Source: Leucobacter sp. cx-42
GTDB taxonomy: Bacteria; Actinomycetota; Actinomycetes; Actinomycetales; Microbacteriaceae
Direction: 5' to 3'
DNA: 64,000 bases
Assembly (NCBI RefSeq): GCF_014529985.1
Contig: NZ_JACVMU010000008.1
Coordinates: forward strand, 124,001-188,000
The translations under genes were made by a program, and so were the position numbers. Within the stretch, counting starts at the first letter, position 1; each line of letters opens with the position of its first letter. Below are positions 1-10,040 of the stretch, one piece after another. A model generated the notes under the pieces. The model was not told where the DNA came from and did no database searches. It was given only the letters and a program-made list of their open reading frames with translations.

Positions 1-351
1 CGCTAGCCGGTCGTTCGCTGGCCCCAGTCGGAGAATCTGACGATGCGCTGCTTCGTGAGTAAGGAAGGCGATCTGAGTGAAGATGATTCCCAAGCCGGCT
101 GCGATCAGTAACTGGAACCAACTGGTGCCGAGAAGAATGAACCCGGTGACGGCGCCACCCAGTGCGACGAGAATCGCGCCTGCGACAAGAGCATAGAACC
201 AGTATGCGCGGCGCAGGAGTCCCGCGTCGCGTACCGTTTGTGACACCTGCGTGTAAGCGCGCGCAATTGGCGGGAAATCGCCGCTGTTCGCGCGCGTGGG
301 TCGATACATCTCGCGAGCACTTGGGGTTGGCTGAGTATGGGTAGCCGTCAT
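1..351 (-). CDS. Fatty acid desaturase, N-terminal part (runs off the window)
   Basis: The reverse strand reads 117 codons from an ATG at 351 to the window edge without a stop. After a polar N-terminus there are two hydrophobic stretches (about residues 48-90), then the motif LTHEAAHRQIL near residue 103. HExxH-type histidine boxes directly after a membrane pair are characteristic of the membrane-bound di-iron acyl desaturases, which introduce double bonds into membrane lipid acyl chains. Only the first histidine box is inside the window, so the C-terminal boxes cannot be checked. It is divergent from pyrR, and its promoter probably lies within 352-600. The Shine-Dalgarno sequence (GGAAGCAGG on the minus strand) is only moderate. 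Confidence 0.75.
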   Translation of the reverse strand, partial: MTATHTQPTPSAREMYRPTRANSGDFPPIARAYTQVSQTVRDAGLLRRAYWFYALVAGAILVALGGAVTGFILLGTSWFQLLIAAGLGIIFTQIAFLTHEAAHRQILRLGPANDRLA

Positions 352-603
352 TGGCGACACCTGCTTCCGTGGCGGATCGAACCGAGGTGATCCTGGTAAA
401 GCTACTGGCAGATGCCGCTCGCTGAGGCTCAACCTACTATGCAAAGCATGCAGGAAGCTGCATGCTTGATCTATCAGGGAGAAGGCTTCAGGGGTCGCGG
501 CGAAATAGGCGGATCGAGCCAGACGGTGAAGCTGACTTGAAGAAAAATGACAGGTCGTGTAAGAGAAGCCCTTGAGCGTGCGGTAAGATAGTGGGCACTT
601 CAG

Positions 604-650
604 CTTTTCTTTAATGACCGTCCAGTGAGGCGGAGAAGGGAGGCTCGATT
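604..650 (+). promoter_or_regulatory. PyrR-binding RNA leader that can mask the pyrR ribosome site
   Basis: CTTTTCT (604-610) can pair with AGAAGGG (634-640), which contains most of the pyrR Shine-Dalgarno sequence. CCG (618-620) can pair with CGG (631-633), leaving TCCAGTGAGG in the loop, which closely resembles the conserved UCCAGAGAGG loop of PyrR-binding sites. In actinobacteria PyrR usually acts on translation at such a structure and not on a terminator; no U-tract terminator is visible here. The element suggests UMP-dependent repression of pyrR and the downstream carAB. The rest of 352-603 shows nothing identifiable. Confidence 0.55.
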
Positions 651-1202
651 ATGGGTACGCGAATTGTGCTTGAAAGTGCTGATATTTCGCGGGCGCTGAC
701 TCGAATCTCGCACGAAATCGTCGAGGCCAACAAGGGTGTTTCCGGTCTTGTGCTTGTAGGCATTCCTACGCGCGGCAGCATTCTGGCGCAGCGTATTGCT
801 GCCATCATTTCGCGCATTTCCGGTGTTGAGATTCCCACCGCGACGCTCGATGTGACGATGTATCGCGATGATTTGGCCGGCAAGCCCACCTTGTCGCCGC
901 AATCAAGCGAGATGCCAATTGACGGCATTGACGGTGCAACGGTCGTTCTGGTGGATGACGTGCTCTTTTCTGGTCGAACCGTACGTGCGGCGCTCGATGC
1001 GCTCAACGACTATGGCCGTCCACGAGCAGTTCGATTGGCGACCTTGATCGACCGCGGTCACCGAGAACTCCCGATTCGTGCTGATTTCATCGGAAAGAAC
1101 CTTCCGAGCGCCAAGCAAGAACGTATTTCAGTGCGACTCACAGAGCATGACGGCGTTGACGAGGTTGCCATCTCTGCAGGCGACACACGCCCTCTCGCAT
1201 GA
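651..1202 (+). CDS. pyrR: PyrR, pyr operon regulator / uracil phosphoribosyltransferase
   Basis: A 183-residue protein of normal length for PyrR. The PRPP-binding motif [13 protein letters not shown] (residues about 97-109) and the start [13 protein letters not shown] are typical. PyrR binds the pyr mRNA leader when UMP is high, and also converts uracil and PRPP to UMP. The ATG at 651 is preceded by GAAGGGAGG at good distance, inside the proposed PyrR hairpin, so the gene probably regulates itself. It is followed after 88 bp by carA. The usual actinobacterial pyrB and pyrC, normally placed between pyrR and carA, are absent here. Confidence 0.95.
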   Translation: MGTRIVLESADISRALTRISHEIVEANKGVSGLVLVGIPTRGSILAQRIAAIISRISGVEIPTATLDVTMYRDDLAGKPTLSPQSSEMPIDGIDGATVVLVDDVLFSGRTVRAALDALNDYGRPRAVRLATLIDRGHRELPIRADFIGKNLPSAKQERISVRLTEHDGVDEVAISAGDTRPLA

Positions 1203-1290
1203 ACCGCATGCGAGGAACCAAGATTTTCGGCTCTGGAACTTCAGAGACGAAGCACTCAACCATTTGTAAAGACCAGACCCAGGAGGACGC

Positions 1291-2499
1291 GTGAACACGA
1301 ACACGATTGAAGTGACTGTACCCCCATCGAGCGTCGTACCAATCGGTGCTGCGGTGCTGGTGCTTGAAGATGGCTCGCGTTTCCCTGGCCGCGCATATGG
1401 CGCAACGGGTGAGACCCTCGGCGAAGTTGTCTTCGCAACGGGCATGACCGGCTACCAGGAGACGCTCACTGACCCGTCGTACGCGGGTCAGATCGTCGTG
1501 ATGACAGCCCCCCACATCGGGAACACCGGCGCAAACGACACCGACATGGAGTCGGACAAGATCTGGGTTTCAGGCTTCGTGGTGCGAGATCGCGCTCGAC
1601 GCGTCTCGAACTTCCGCGCAACTCGCTCACTCGATGAAGACCTGGTAAACGATGGCATCGTCGGTATCGCTGGTGTCGATACCCGTGCAATCACCCGAAT
1701 CCTGCGCGACGCTGGAGCGATGCGCGGTGGTGTTTTCTCAGGTGAAGCGCTTGAACTCAGCGAAGACGAGCAGCTGGAACGCGTAAAGAATCAGGCGTCG
1801 ATGGCCGGCCGCAATCTATCGGTTGAGGTCTCCACGAAGGAGCGTTACTCGGTTCCCGCTGCTGCGGGGACCGACCGGGTCGGTACCATTGCGGTCCTTG
1901 ATCTTGGGGTGAAGCGCGCCACCGTGAACTATCTCTCGGAGCACGGCTTCGACGTCGAGGTGCTTCCCGCAGCGACGACTGCAGAAGATGTTCAGGCCCT
2001 TTCGCCTGACGCGCTGTTCTTCTCGAACGGTCCCGGCGATCCCGCCGCAAGCGATGGCCAGGTAGCAATGCTGCGCACCATGCTGCAGCAGGGCATTCCG
2101 TACTTCGGCATCTGCTTCGGCAATCAGCTGCTTGGTCGTGCACTCGGACTGCAGACCTACAAGCTGCCGTTCGGCCACCGTGGCATCAACCAGCCGGTGC
2201 TCGATAAGCGGACTGGCCGCGTCGAAATCACTGCCCAGAACCATGGGTTCGCCGTTGACGCGCCCATTGATGGTGAATTCGATTCACCCGCGGGCTTTGG
2301 CCGCGTGCAGGTGAGCCACTACAGCTTGAACGATCACGTTGTTGAGGGCCTTGAGTGCCTCGACATTCCTGCATTCTCGGTGCAGTACCACCCGGAGGCG
2401 GCGGCTGGCCCGCATGACGCCTTCTACCTCTTCGATCGCTTCCGCACACTGGTGAAGGATCGCGCAGTCAGCACTACTACTTCGGGGGACGACAACTAA
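1291..2499 (+). CDS. carA: Carbamoyl-phosphate synthase small (glutaminase) subunit
   Basis: A 402-residue protein with the N-terminal CPSase small-subunit domain ([18 protein letters not shown]) and a C-terminal class I glutamine amidotransferase domain. The nucleophile is the cysteine in [12 protein letters not shown], and the His/Glu pair is in YHPEA. It releases ammonia from glutamine and channels it to CarB to make carbamoyl phosphate for pyrimidines and arginine. The GTG start at 1291 is chosen because AGGAGG lies 5 nt upstream. The stop overlaps the carB start (TAATG), indicating translational coupling. Confidence 0.97.
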   Translation: MNTNTIEVTVPPSSVVPIGAAVLVLEDGSRFPGRAYGATGETLGEVVFATGMTGYQETLTDPSYAGQIVVMTAPHIGNTGANDTDMESDKIWVSGFVVRDRARRVSNFRATRSLDEDLVNDGIVGIAGVDTRAITRILRDAGAMRGGVFSGEALELSEDEQLERVKNQASMAGRNLSVEVSTKERYSVPAAAGTDRVGTIAVLDLGVKRATVNYLSEHGFDVEVLPAATTAEDVQALSPDALFFSNGPGDPAASDGQVAMLRTMLQQGIPYFGICFGNQLLGRALGLQTYKLPFGHRGINQPVLDKRTGRVEITAQNHGFAVDAPIDGEFDSPAGFGRVQVSHYSLNDHVVEGLECLDIPAFSVQYHPEAAAGPHDAFYLFDRFRTLVKDRAVSTTTSGDDN

Positions 2500-5400
2500 T
2501 GCCCAAGCGTCAAGACATTAACTCAGTTCTCGTCATTGGCTCCGGCCCGATCGTTATCGGTCAGGCGTGCGAGTTTGACTACTCGGGCACCCAGGCATGC
2601 CGCGTGCTTCGTGAGGAGGGCGTTCGCGTAATCCTCGTGAACTCGAACCCCGCGACGATCATGACCGACCCTGACTTCGCTGATGCGACCTACGTTGAGC
2701 CGATCACCTCTGAGGTCATCGAGTCGATCATCATCAAGGAAAAGCCTGATGCGATCTTGCCGACGCTCGGTGGCCAGACCGCACTGAACGCGGCAATGGA
2801 ACTGCACGAGCAGGGCATTCTCGAGAAGTACAACGTTGAGCTCATCGGTGCGAAGCCCGAGGCTATTAAGCGAGGCGAAGATCGCCAGATCTTCAAGGAT
2901 CTCGTCCTCGAGTGTGGTGCTGACGTTGCACGTTCGCACATCGCGCACACCGTGGAAGAAGCCAAGGAGTTCGCGAAGGACCTCGGCTACCCGCTTGTCG
3001 TCCGTCCCTCGTTCACCATGGGTGGCCTCGGTTCGGGCTTCGCGTACACCGAAGAAGAACTCGTACGCATCGTGCGCGACGGCCTGCACTACAGCACGAC
3101 CACCGAGGTGCTCCTCGAAGAGTCGATCCTCGGCTGGAAAGAGTATGAGCTTGAGCTCATGCGCGACAACGCAGACAACTCGGTCGTTATCTGCTCGATT
3201 GAGAACGTGGACGCTGTCGGTGTACACACGGGCGACTCGATCACCGTCGCGCCGGCCCTGACGCTGACTGACCGCGAATACCAGAAGCTGCGTGACATTT
3301 CGATCGACATCATCCGCTCGGTTGGCGTTGACACCGGTGGTTGCAACATTCAGTTCGCGATCGACCCGAAGACTGGCCGTATCATCGTGATCGAGATGAA
3401 CCCCCGTGTATCGCGTTCGTCGGCACTCGCATCGAAGGCGACCGGCTTCCCGATCGCGAAGATCGCTGCGAAGCTCGCGCTTGGTTACCGCCTCGATGAG
3501 ATTCCGAATGACATCACGCAGAAGACTCCTGCGAGCTTCGAGCCTTCGATCGACTACGTTGTGGTGAAGACTCCGCGCTTCGCGTTCGAGAAGTTCCCCG
3601 CTGCTGATGACACTCTCACCACGACCATGAAGTCGGTCGGCGAGGCAATGGCAATCGGCCGAAACTTTACGACGGCACTGCAGAAGTCGCTCCGTTCACT
3701 CGAGAAGCGTGGCTCCTCGTTCCACTGGGGCGAGAACGATCGCACGGTCGAAGATTTGCTCGAGACCATGAAGCGTCCGACCGACGGTCGTATCATCGAC
3801 ATCCAGCAGGCGCTCCGCAAGGGTGCGACGATTGAGCAGGTATACGCTGCTACCTCGATCGATCCTTGGTTCCTCGACCAGATCGTCCTCATCAATGAGG
3901 TCGCTGAGATGGTGCAGCAGGCTGAGAAGCTCAGCCCTGAGGTGCTGCTTGAAGCGAAGGAGCACGGTTTCTCGGACGTGCAGATCGCGCAGCTGCGCGG
4001 ATCGAGCGAGTCTGAGGTTCGCGGCCTCCGCCACGGCCTTGGCCTGCGCCCCGTATTCAAGACCGTCGATACCTGTGCTGGCGAGTTCCCTGCGCTCACG
4101 CCGTATCACTACTCCTCGTACGACTTCGAAACCGAGGTCACCCCTTCGGATCGCAAGAAGGTCGTCATCCTTGGCTCGGGTCCGAACCGTATCGGTCAGG
4201 GTGTCGAATTCGACTACTCGTGCGTACATGCGTCGTTCGCGCTGGCTGAGGCCGGCTACGAGACGATCATGATCAACTGCAACCCTGAGACCGTTTCGAC
4301 GGACTACGACACCTCTGATCGCCTGTACTTCGAGCCGCTCACCCTTGAAGATGTGCTCGAGGTTATCCACGCGGAGCAGGCAGCGGGCGAACTCGTTGGC
4401 GTCGTCGTGCAGCTCGGTGGCCAGACCGCTCTCGGTCTCGCGCAGCCGCTGAAGGATGCTGGCATCCCGATTCTCGGCACCACCCCTGAGGCGATTGACC
4501 TCGCCGAAGAGCGTGGCGCATTTGCTGAGATCCTCGATCAGGCTGGAATTCTGGCACCGCGCAACGGCACTGCTATCGACGAAGAAGGCGCGATCCGCGT
4601 CGCAGAAGAAATCGGTTACCCGGTTCTCGTTCGCCCGTCGTTCGTGCTTGGCGGCCGCGGCATGGAGATTGTGTACGACACCGAGTCGCTGCACGGCTAC
4701 TTCGAGCGCATCGAAGGCCATGCGCTGGTCGGCCCCGGCCACCCGCTTCTGATCGATCGTTTCCTTGATGACGCGATCGAGATCGATGTCGATGCCCTGT
4801 ACGACGGTGAGCAGATGTACGTTGGCGGCATCATGGAGCACATCGAGGAGGCCGGAGTTCACTCGGGCGACTCGAGCTGCACCCTGCCTCCCATCACACT
4901 TGGCCATGCGGAGATCGCGAAGGTCCGTGAGGCAACCCGCGGCATCGCCGAAGGTATTGGCGTCCGTGGCTTGCTGAACGTGCAGTTCGCAATTGCACAG
5001 GGTGTGCTGTACGTGCTCGAGGCAAACCCCCGCGCATCGCGTACGGTTCCCTTCGTGTCGAAGGCCCTCGGTATCCCGCTGGCAAAGGCAGCGTCACGCG
5101 TCATGGCTGGCGAGTCCATTGCTGACCTGATCGCTGCCGGGCTCCTTCCCGAACGTGACGGATCGCGCGTCGCAATCGACGCCCCCGTCGCGGTGAAGGA
5201 AGCAGTGATGCCCTTCAAGCGCTTCCACACGAAGGACGGCAAGGTCGTTGACGCGTTGCTCGGCCCGGAGATGCGTTCGACTGGCGAGGTTATGGGTATG
5301 GACCTTGACTTCCCGACTGCGTTCGCCAAGAGCCAGGCTGCCGCAGGAAGCGCGCTGCCGACCAGCGGCACGGTCTTCCTTTCGGTGGCGGATCGCGACA

Positions 5401-5789
5401 AGCGCGCAGTGGTACTTCCCGCGTTGCGCCTGCAAGAGCTGGGATACAAGATCCTCGCAACTCAGGGCACCCAGGTTGTGCTGGCGCGTAACGGCATTAC
5501 CTCGACGACCGTTGCGAAGCACTCGGCTCGCAATAAGGGTGAGTCGATCGTGGATCTCATCAACAGCGAAAAGGTAGACCTGATCGTCAACACGCCTGCT
5601 GGCGGATCGGCGCGTGCGGACGGCTATGAAATCCGTGCCGCTGCGGTCGCCGCTGGCGTCCCGATCTTCACGACGATGTCGGAGCTCTCGGCTACCGTCG
5701 GTGCGCTCTCGGCTGCGGCGATCACGTTCAACCTGAAGTCGCTCCAGGAGTACCAGGCGGATCGTGATGCGGTTATCGCCAAGGCGTAA
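2499..5789 (+). CDS. carB: Carbamoyl-phosphate synthase large subunit
   Basis: A 1096-residue protein of full family length. Two homologous synthetase halves are visible, each with an ATP-grasp module: the first begins [21 protein letters not shown] and the second repeats the pattern near residue 555 ([20 protein letters not shown]). The C-terminal MGS-like domain carries allosteric control in this family. The enzyme makes carbamoyl phosphate from bicarbonate, ammonia (from CarA) and two ATP. It is the last gene of the pyrR-carAB unit and is followed by a strong terminator; no pyrF follows. Confidence 0.97.
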   Translation: MPKRQDINSVLVIGSGPIVIGQACEFDYSGTQACRVLREEGVRVILVNSNPATIMTDPDFADATYVEPITSEVIESIIIKEKPDAILPTLGGQTALNAAMELHEQGILEKYNVELIGAKPEAIKRGEDRQIFKDLVLECGADVARSHIAHTVEEAKEFAKDLGYPLVVRPSFTMGGLGSGFAYTEEELVRIVRDGLHYSTTTEVLLEESILGWKEYELELMRDNADNSVVICSIENVDAVGVHTGDSITVAPALTLTDREYQKLRDISIDIIRSVGVDTGGCNIQFAIDPKTGRIIVIEMNPRVSRSSALASKATGFPIAKIAAKLALGYRLDEIPNDITQKTPASFEPSIDYVVVKTPRFAFEKFPAADDTLTTTMKSVGEAMAIGRNFTTALQKSLRSLEKRGSSFHWGENDRTVEDLLETMKRPTDGRIIDIQQALRKGATIEQVYAATSIDPWFLDQIVLINEVAEMVQQAEKLSPEVLLEAKEHGFSDVQIAQLRGSSESEVRGLRHGLGLRPVFKTVDTCAGEFPALTPYHYSSYDFETEVTPSDRKKVVILGSGPNRIGQGVEFDYSCVHASFALAEAGYETIMINCNPETVSTDYDTSDRLYFEPLTLEDVLEVIHAEQAAGELVGVVVQLGGQTALGLAQPLKDAGIPILGTTPEAIDLAEERGAFAEILDQAGILAPRNGTAIDEEGAIRVAEEIGYPVLVRPSFVLGGRGMEIVYDTESLHGYFERIEGHALVGPGHPLLIDRFLDDAIEIDVDALYDGEQMYVGGIMEHIEEAGVHSGDSSCTLPPITLGHAEIAKVREATRGIAEGIGVRGLLNVQFAIAQGVLYVLEANPRASRTVPFVSKALGIPLAKAASRVMAGESIADLIAAGLLPERDGSRVAIDAPVAVKEAVMPFKRFHTKDGKVVDALLGPEMRSTGEVMGMDLDFPTAFAKSQAAAGSALPTSGTVFLSVADRDKRAVVLPALRLQELGYKILATQGTQVVLARNGITSTTVAKHSARNKGESIVDLINSEKVDLIVNTPAGGSARADGYEIRAAAVAAGVPIFTTMSELSATVGALSAAAITFNLKSLQEYQADRDAVIAKA

Positions 5790-5799
5790 CTGAATCTGA

Positions 5800-5853
5800 A
5801 CAGGTGCCCTGCCCGTGACTCGTGAGTCCACGGGCAGGGCACCTGTCTTTTTC
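5800..5853 (+). terminator. Terminator of the pyrR-carAB unit
   Basis: An 18-bp perfect stem (5800-5817 with 5829-5846; ACAGGTGCCC...GGGCACCTGT) with an 11-nt loop, followed by CTTTTT. It begins 11 nt after the carB stop. Confidence 0.93.
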
Positions 5854-6040
5854 GGTTGCTCCAACGCGGGCCTGGGGTGTTGCTGGATGAATTGAGCAAC
5901 GATGATGGTTCGCGGGTAGGGGCAGGAATGCCTGGTGCGAGATGAGTGTCAGCCCTATGCCTCACTTAGAAGTGCCCTCTGTCAACCATGGGGAAAGCTA
6001 TGTCGGTGCTGGTATTGGCAGTCATGCGCCCAGGAGAAAC

Positions 6041-7060
6041 ATTGTTCGTGTTGGTGTGAAACGTAGCGCGTCCCAACGGGCGCGTCTCGGAATTGTTGCG
6101 GCCCTTCGATGGTGCTGGGACTGTTTTCCGCTGGAGTTCAGCAAAGCTCGGCGCAGGCGGCGTTCGTGCCGCAGATCAGGGCATCCGCAGCAATGGGCTG
6201 CTCGGATTCAGGAGCGCAAGTCAAAATAAACCTGCTGTTTGTCTACGACAACCACACACTGAAGACGCAGCGTGTGGGGCAGAAAAAGGGCGAAGGTCTG
6301 GATTGGTCTCCGCTTCTTCAGCCTCCCTGAGGGATACCCTCCTTCCCGCTATTCTCAGTGGGATTTCAGTGCCGTGGGCTTCTACTCGAACGGCATCTTT
6401 GAAGCGGTGATCCCCGTGACACCTGCGGAGTACCAAGCCGACGTTTCGTTCATCTTTGAGGGAAGCGAAATTGGCCGGCAAATATTCTTCTCGGTTCTTG
6501 CGGGCGACGTTATTTCTGAGGACCAGGTCAGTGTTCCGGCTGGGTTGGATACCAGTCCTTCTCCAAATTCGGAGCACGGTTCGTTGATCACCGAGGCTGA
6601 CCTGGAAATCCCTGCCGGCTACAAGATTGCGGCTCCAATCGCGACGCACGAGGTGACGGGCGATGCTGAACTCACGGTTGAGCTAGTTCGTCAGACTCAT
6701 GCGGTGAAGGTGAATTTCACTGAGAACGGCGTTGCTGTTGGGAGTCAGATGCTTTCGGGTTTGACGCGTGATGCGGAGATTTCTGCGCTCGATCTGGTCG
6801 TCCCTTCCGGGTGCAAGATCGTGAGTAGCTTTGCTGATTACGTTGTCGTTGGTGACGCTGAGATATCGGTTGCGGTTGCGAAGCCTGTGACTGATCCTGA
6901 TGGGGTAGCGAATCCCGATGGGGGAGAAGGCTCTGACGGCACTATTGATCCTGATCCTGATACTGTCACCAAGTCAGACGTGAAGCCGACCACGGGCCCG
7001 ACGAGCACGCAACGCGTAAGTTCGAAAGCCTCCGAAGCCAGCAGGGTGGCTACTTCTTGA
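6041..7060 (+). pseudogene. Degenerate copy of the adjacent surface-protein gene
   Basis: Pieces in two frames align in order with the intact neighbour at 7209-8234. AGGAGA (6032-6037) precedes an ATT where the neighbour has ATG, so the start codon seems lost. The signal-peptide region (KRSASQRARLGIVAAL) is in one frame; it shifts near 6108 to the frame reading MVLGLFSAGVQQSSAQAAF, and shifts back near 6325 in CCTCCCTGAGGG, where one extra base breaks PPEGY. The remainder (two MucBP-like repeats, then a proline/aspartate-rich tail) stays open to 7060, but the LAxTG anchor and final membrane helix are missing and a terminator follows at once. It is most likely a decayed tandem duplicate. The stretch 5854-6040 holds nothing recognisable. 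Confidence 0.8.
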
Positions 7061-7092
7061 TTGAAGTACCCACCCTGCTGGCTTTCTTGCTT
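7035..7092 (+). terminator. Strong terminator ending the pseudogene
   Basis: A nearly perfect stem of about 22 bp: GCCAGCAGGGTGG (7037-7049) pairs with CCACCCTGCTGGC (7070-7082), and TACTTC with GAAGTA closes the loop. TTTCTTGCTTT follows. It overlaps the last codons of the pseudogene, consistent with a truncated 3' end. Confidence 0.85.
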
Positions 7093-7208
7093 TCAGTTCC
7101 TTGTGTGTCAGCAGTGAGCGCAAATAGACTTCACCAAAGATCCACTGGTTGTTGAGTGGTGAGAACGAGTCACTGATGACGAGCGTTGTGTGCGCCTCAG
7201 GAGGAAAT

Positions 7209-8234
7209 ATGTCGATTGCGAGTGTTACACGCACAGCATTGAAATCAAAACGTGCCGCCGCAATGGCAATCTTGGCAGTGGCCCTGGGCGCCTATGCGGC
7301 GGGCAGTCCAGCGCTCGCTGCGCAGGCCGCAGTACCGAGCATCCAGGTGGAGCCTCGAGTTGAGGGTTTGGAGTCCTGCGGAAGCGTTTCGGCCGACATT
7401 GTTATCCAGCTCAACTACGTGCACGGTAGCGAACTGAAGAAGGTGGAGTGTATTGGTGCGTCCAAAGGTGGCTACATAGACCTCTCCGAGTTCGTAAGTC
7501 CGCCTGAGGGCTACGTGGTCGCCCCGGAATGGGACTGGTACTTCAATGTTGATTGGGATAGCTACGGGCTATACGAGACCGGCATTCCAATTGAGCGAGA
7601 GCAGTTTGACGTCGACATCTCGTACGTCCACTCCGGGAACGAGATCGACCGTCAGATTTTCAGTGCCCTGTTAGCGGGAGACGAAATTGCCGAGGCTCAA
7701 CTCGCCGTTCCTGCTGGCTATGAACTCAAGACTCCGTTTACGACTCACGTGGTGAGCGGAAGTGAGACTCTTGCGGTTGAGCTTGTGCGTGCCCAATACG
7801 AAGTGACTGTCGTGTATACGGAGAATGGCAATCCGGTGGAGGAGCAGGTCTTCTCTGATCGTGAGCTTGACTCGATTATTACGACAGGCGAGCTGTCCGT
7901 CCCTGTTGGGTACAGGCTTGTGGCTGAATTCAATGATTACACCGTCGCTGGCGACGCGCGTCTGGAAGTGCCGATCGCGAAAGATTCCGACGGCCAAGAG
8001 GTGACGCCGGAACCAGAGGTTGACCCCGAGACGACCCCGACCGTAGACCCTGAGGCTGAATTGCACACCGGCGCCGACTCGAACAAGGATGCTGTGTCGC
8101 CAGCTGCAGCGAACCAACTTGCCGTGACAGGTGAGGGAAACATGTCTCAGTTCATCGCGCTCGGAACTGCGTTCACCGTAGTGGGAATCGGCGGGGTTCT
8201 CCTGGCGCGAGTTCGGCGTATGCGAAATTCGTAG
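7209..8234 (+). CDS. Cell-wall-anchored surface protein with MucBP-like repeats
   Basis: 341 residues. The ATG at 7209 follows AGGAGG at ideal distance. A signal peptide (KSKRAAAMAILAVALGAYAAG, cleavage near AAQA) is followed by a unique domain and two related repeats, each ending in a GY-type motif (VPAGYEL, VPVGYRL), similar to mucin-binding-like repeats of surface proteins. After a linker rich in Pro, Glu and Thr comes LAVTG, a hydrophobic helix and an Arg-rich tail (ARVRRMRNS): a sortase sorting signal of the actinobacterial LAxTG type. It should be exported and linked to peptidoglycan; the ligand is unknown. It lies just outside attL and is a paralog of the preceding pseudogene. Confidence 0.85.
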   Translation: MSIASVTRTALKSKRAAAMAILAVALGAYAAGSPALAAQAAVPSIQVEPRVEGLESCGSVSADIVIQLNYVHGSELKKVECIGASKGGYIDLSEFVSPPEGYVVAPEWDWYFNVDWDSYGLYETGIPIEREQFDVDISYVHSGNEIDRQIFSALLAGDEIAEAQLAVPAGYELKTPFTTHVVSGSETLAVELVRAQYEVTVVYTENGNPVEEQVFSDRELDSIITTGELSVPVGYRLVAEFNDYTVAGDARLEVPIAKDSDGQEVTPEPEVDPETTPTVDPEAELHTGADSNKDAVSPAAANQLAVTGEGNMSQFIALGTAFTVVGIGGVLLARVRRMRNS

Positions 8235-8286
8235 TCCTGAGGAAGTGGCTGCACGCAGATTAAGCCCCAGGAAGCGCACGTAACGC

Positions 8287-8320
8287 AAGAGGCCCCCGGG
8301 TAACCGGGGGCCTCTTTGTG
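8287..8320. terminator. Terminator between the surface gene and attL
   Basis: A 13-bp perfect stem AAGAGGCCCCCGG / CCGGGGGCCTCTT with a GTAA loop. It can serve the surface gene on the plus strand. It is probably also the original terminator of the tRNA-Val(CAC) gene on the minus strand, since it sits directly beyond the tRNA 3'-end fragment left at attL. Confidence 0.85.
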
Positions 8321-8363
8321 GTGGGCGATACTGGGATCGAACCAGTGACCCCTTCCGTGTGAA
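8321..8363. repeat. attL core: fragment of the tRNA-Val(CAC) 3' half
   Basis: Identical over 43 bp to 54126-54168 (starting GTGGGCGATACTGGG, ending CCGTGTGAA). It contains the T-arm and 3' acceptor strand of the tRNA in reverse orientation but no 5' half, so it is the displaced remnant. The flanking bases differ at both ends (G/T and T/G), which fixes the core length. Confidence 0.95.
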
Positions 8364-8436
8364 TGAAAAACAGTAGAAATAGTGATACGTAACCATGCGT
8401 AGCTACGTGTTGTCTGATCGGGCTTTTTTCAACCTT

Positions 8437-9603
8437 CTAGATCACGGCGCGTAGTGGGGGATTGTCGCTCAATATCGATTTCTGCGCCCCGTTTGCGCCC
8501 CGCAGTGACGCGAGGATCGCATCGTGTCGAGCTGGCGCGAGGTGCGCGTAGATCTGCGTCGTTGACAACGAGGCGTGCCCAAGGAGCTCCGCGATTCGCT
8601 CGAGCGGCTGCCCGCCCTGAATGAGCCACGATGCATAAGTGTGCCGAAGGTCATGAAGCGTGACACCGAGCTTATCCAGCTTCGCTTCTTCTAGTGCTGG
8701 CGCCAGTACCCGCTTGGTGAAGTTTCTGCGATCGACAGGCATTCCGGTGTGCGTTGTGAAGACGAGACTGGATTTGCACTTGCCGTCGCGATGCTTGACC
8801 CCGCACCCGGTCGCGGTGGTCGGTCGCTCTAGATCGTCCAGTAGGAAGTCAAAGATTGGCACGAACCTCTGTCGGCGGCCTTTCGGGTATGGCTTGATCT
8901 CCGAGCCGTCGTACACGTCAGCAACGGTAGCGAGCATGCGAGTTTCGTCTACGTTGTGCCAGTGGAGCCCGGCCGCTTCACCGAACCTCATGCCGGTGTA
9001 AGCGAGCCACGTCACGAGCGCAGCATCCTCCGTGTGGTCAATGGCGTCCACGAGGGCTTTGAACTGCGCTTGGGTGAGGAACACCTCTTTGCCCTGCGGG
9101 TTCGGCGGCAATTTTACGCTCATTGCAGGGTTCGAGTCGATCAGGTTTGCATCCACTGCAGAGCTTAGCGAGGACACGAAGACGTTCAGCACGCGCCGCA
9201 CCGAAGCTGGCTGGAGGGCTTTCAACGCCTTCTCCTTGCCCACTGGTTTCTGGGCAACGAGCAACGTGGATGCCCACGCCTGCACATCGTGCTTGCTGAT
9301 GTCCACAAGTCGCACATCTCGCCACGTCGGGGCGATGCGCTTCTGGATCATCGAGTCCTCTGACGCGAGTGTGGTGTTCTCGGCAACCCGTGTGAGCCAC
9401 CACTGTTCACACCATTCGCCCCAGGTGATCTCTGCATTGGTTGGCTCTGCCGCCTTGGGTTCTATGGCGCTGTATTCGGCTTTGCTTGCAGCCTCCATTG
9501 CGTCACGCTTGAGCTTGAATGTGCCCGCCGAACGGGACTCTCCGGCAGCATTTCGGTACTTTCCCTGCCACTTGCCAGAGGGTCGCTTAACAGCCCATGC
9601 CAT
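8437..9603 (-). CDS. int: Tyrosine-family phage integrase
   Basis: 388 residues. An N-terminal arm-binding region (MAWAVKRPSGKWQGKYR) precedes a core-binding SAM-like domain (about 60-155) and the catalytic domain. The catalytic residues are visible: Arg206 in TGMRFGEA, His317 and Arg320 in LHDLRHTYAS, His343 in LGHASLSTT and the nucleophile Tyr352 in QIYAHL. It recombines attP with the tRNA-Val(CAC) attB. The stop lies 73 bp from the attL core, the usual arrangement. Its start overlaps the repressor's end by 17 bp, so repressor and integrase form one leftward operon. The C-terminal coding end includes putative arm-type repeats. Confidence 0.95.
   Translation of the reverse strand: MAWAVKRPSGKWQGKYRNAAGESRSAGTFKLKRDAMEAASKAEYSAIEPKAAEPTNAEITWGEWCEQWWLTRVAENTTLASEDSMIQKRIAPTWRDVRLVDISKHDVQAWASTLLVAQKPVGKEKALKALQPASVRRVLNVFVSSLSSAVDANLIDSNPAMSVKLPPNPQGKEVFLTQAQFKALVDAIDHTEDAALVTWLAYTGMRFGEAAGLHWHNVDETRMLATVADVYDGSEIKPYPKGRRQRFVPIFDFLLDDLERPTTATGCGVKHRDGKCKSSLVFTTHTGMPVDRRNFTKRVLAPALEEAKLDKLGVTLHDLRHTYASWLIQGGQPLERIAELLGHASLSTTQIYAHLAPARHDAILASLRGANGAQKSILSDNPPLRAVI
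8483..8502. promoter_or_regulatory. Left arm-type repeats (candidate integrase sites)
   Basis: TGCGCCCCG occurs twice in tandem here and recurs, together with the adjacent AGTGACGC, at 54003-54053 on the other side of the att core. The repeat lies inside the int coding end (it encodes Arg-Gly-Ala-Asn-Gly-Ala), so the right-hand copies could instead be a leftover int fragment. Confidence 0.45.
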
Positions 9604-9937
9604 CGTTCTTTTCCCATTCCCTTGCGCGCCTGGCTAGTTCATTGGCGAGAGTGGTTGAGCTGAAGTCTTCCAGTGAAGTGCTCAGGCTGATGCCGCTGGA
9701 ATTGAATATTTCATCCATTTGTTGGCGTGTGAGGTAGCCGGCCGCCACGAATCCAACGATTGGGTTTTCGCCAAAGTAGTCGCAAAGAGCCGCAACGTGT
9801 CCAGGGTTTGGAGCCTGTCCGCTGCGCCATCGACTGATGGTTGATGGCGCTACGTCGATAGCGGCGGCAATCTGCGAATCCTTCAAGCCATCACTGATCT
9901 GGTCAACGTAGCTGTTCCAAGTTATGCGATTAATCAT
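9587..9937 (-). CDS. Phage repressor, XRE-type helix-turn-helix protein
   Basis: About 116 residues from the ATG at 9937 (MINRITWNSYVDQ). A helix-turn-helix is clear: DSQIAAAIDVAPSTISRWRSG. The C-terminal half has no peptidase-like features and may serve dimerisation. The start at 9937 is preferred because a -10 box (TACGAT, minus strand) ends 6 nt upstream, so the mRNA would be leaderless; an ATG at 9952 (MYDSH...) is the alternative. The gene faces the early genes and is followed by int in the same transcript, as expected for a lysogeny-maintaining repressor. Confidence 0.82.
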   Translation of the reverse strand: MINRITWNSYVDQISDGLKDSQIAAAIDVAPSTISRWRSGQAPNPGHVAALCDYFGENPIVGFVAAGYLTRQQMDEIFNSSGISLSTSLEDFSSTTLANELARRAREWEKNDGMGC

Positions 9938-9943
9938 GTGACT

Positions 9944-9971
9944 ATCGTACATTGCGATTCCGCAAACGCAA
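9944..9971 (-). promoter_or_regulatory. Repressor promoter with a palindromic operator in its spacer
   Basis: On the minus strand TTGCGT (9971-9966) and TACGAT (9949-9944) are separated by 16 bp. The spacer contains the inverted repeat TTGCG-ATTC-CGCAA (plus strand 9952-9965), a likely self-operator. The predicted start of transcription falls on the ATG at 9937. Confidence 0.55.
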
Positions 9972-10040
9972 CCCGATTTCGCGATGGATTGCGGAGTTGG
10001 GTGGTCGTAGTTACTTGGTAAATTCATTTTCGGAAAAGAG

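Noticed and set aside
547-590. Promoter TGACAG...TAAGAT in front of pyrR
   Set aside because: The two boxes are about 28 bp apart; TAAGAT alone is not enough to call a promoter.
2523-5864. Several long antisense frames across carB (up to 403 codons)
   Set aside because: Typical shadows of a high-GC gene with strong codon bias; none has a start signal or a protein-like sequence.
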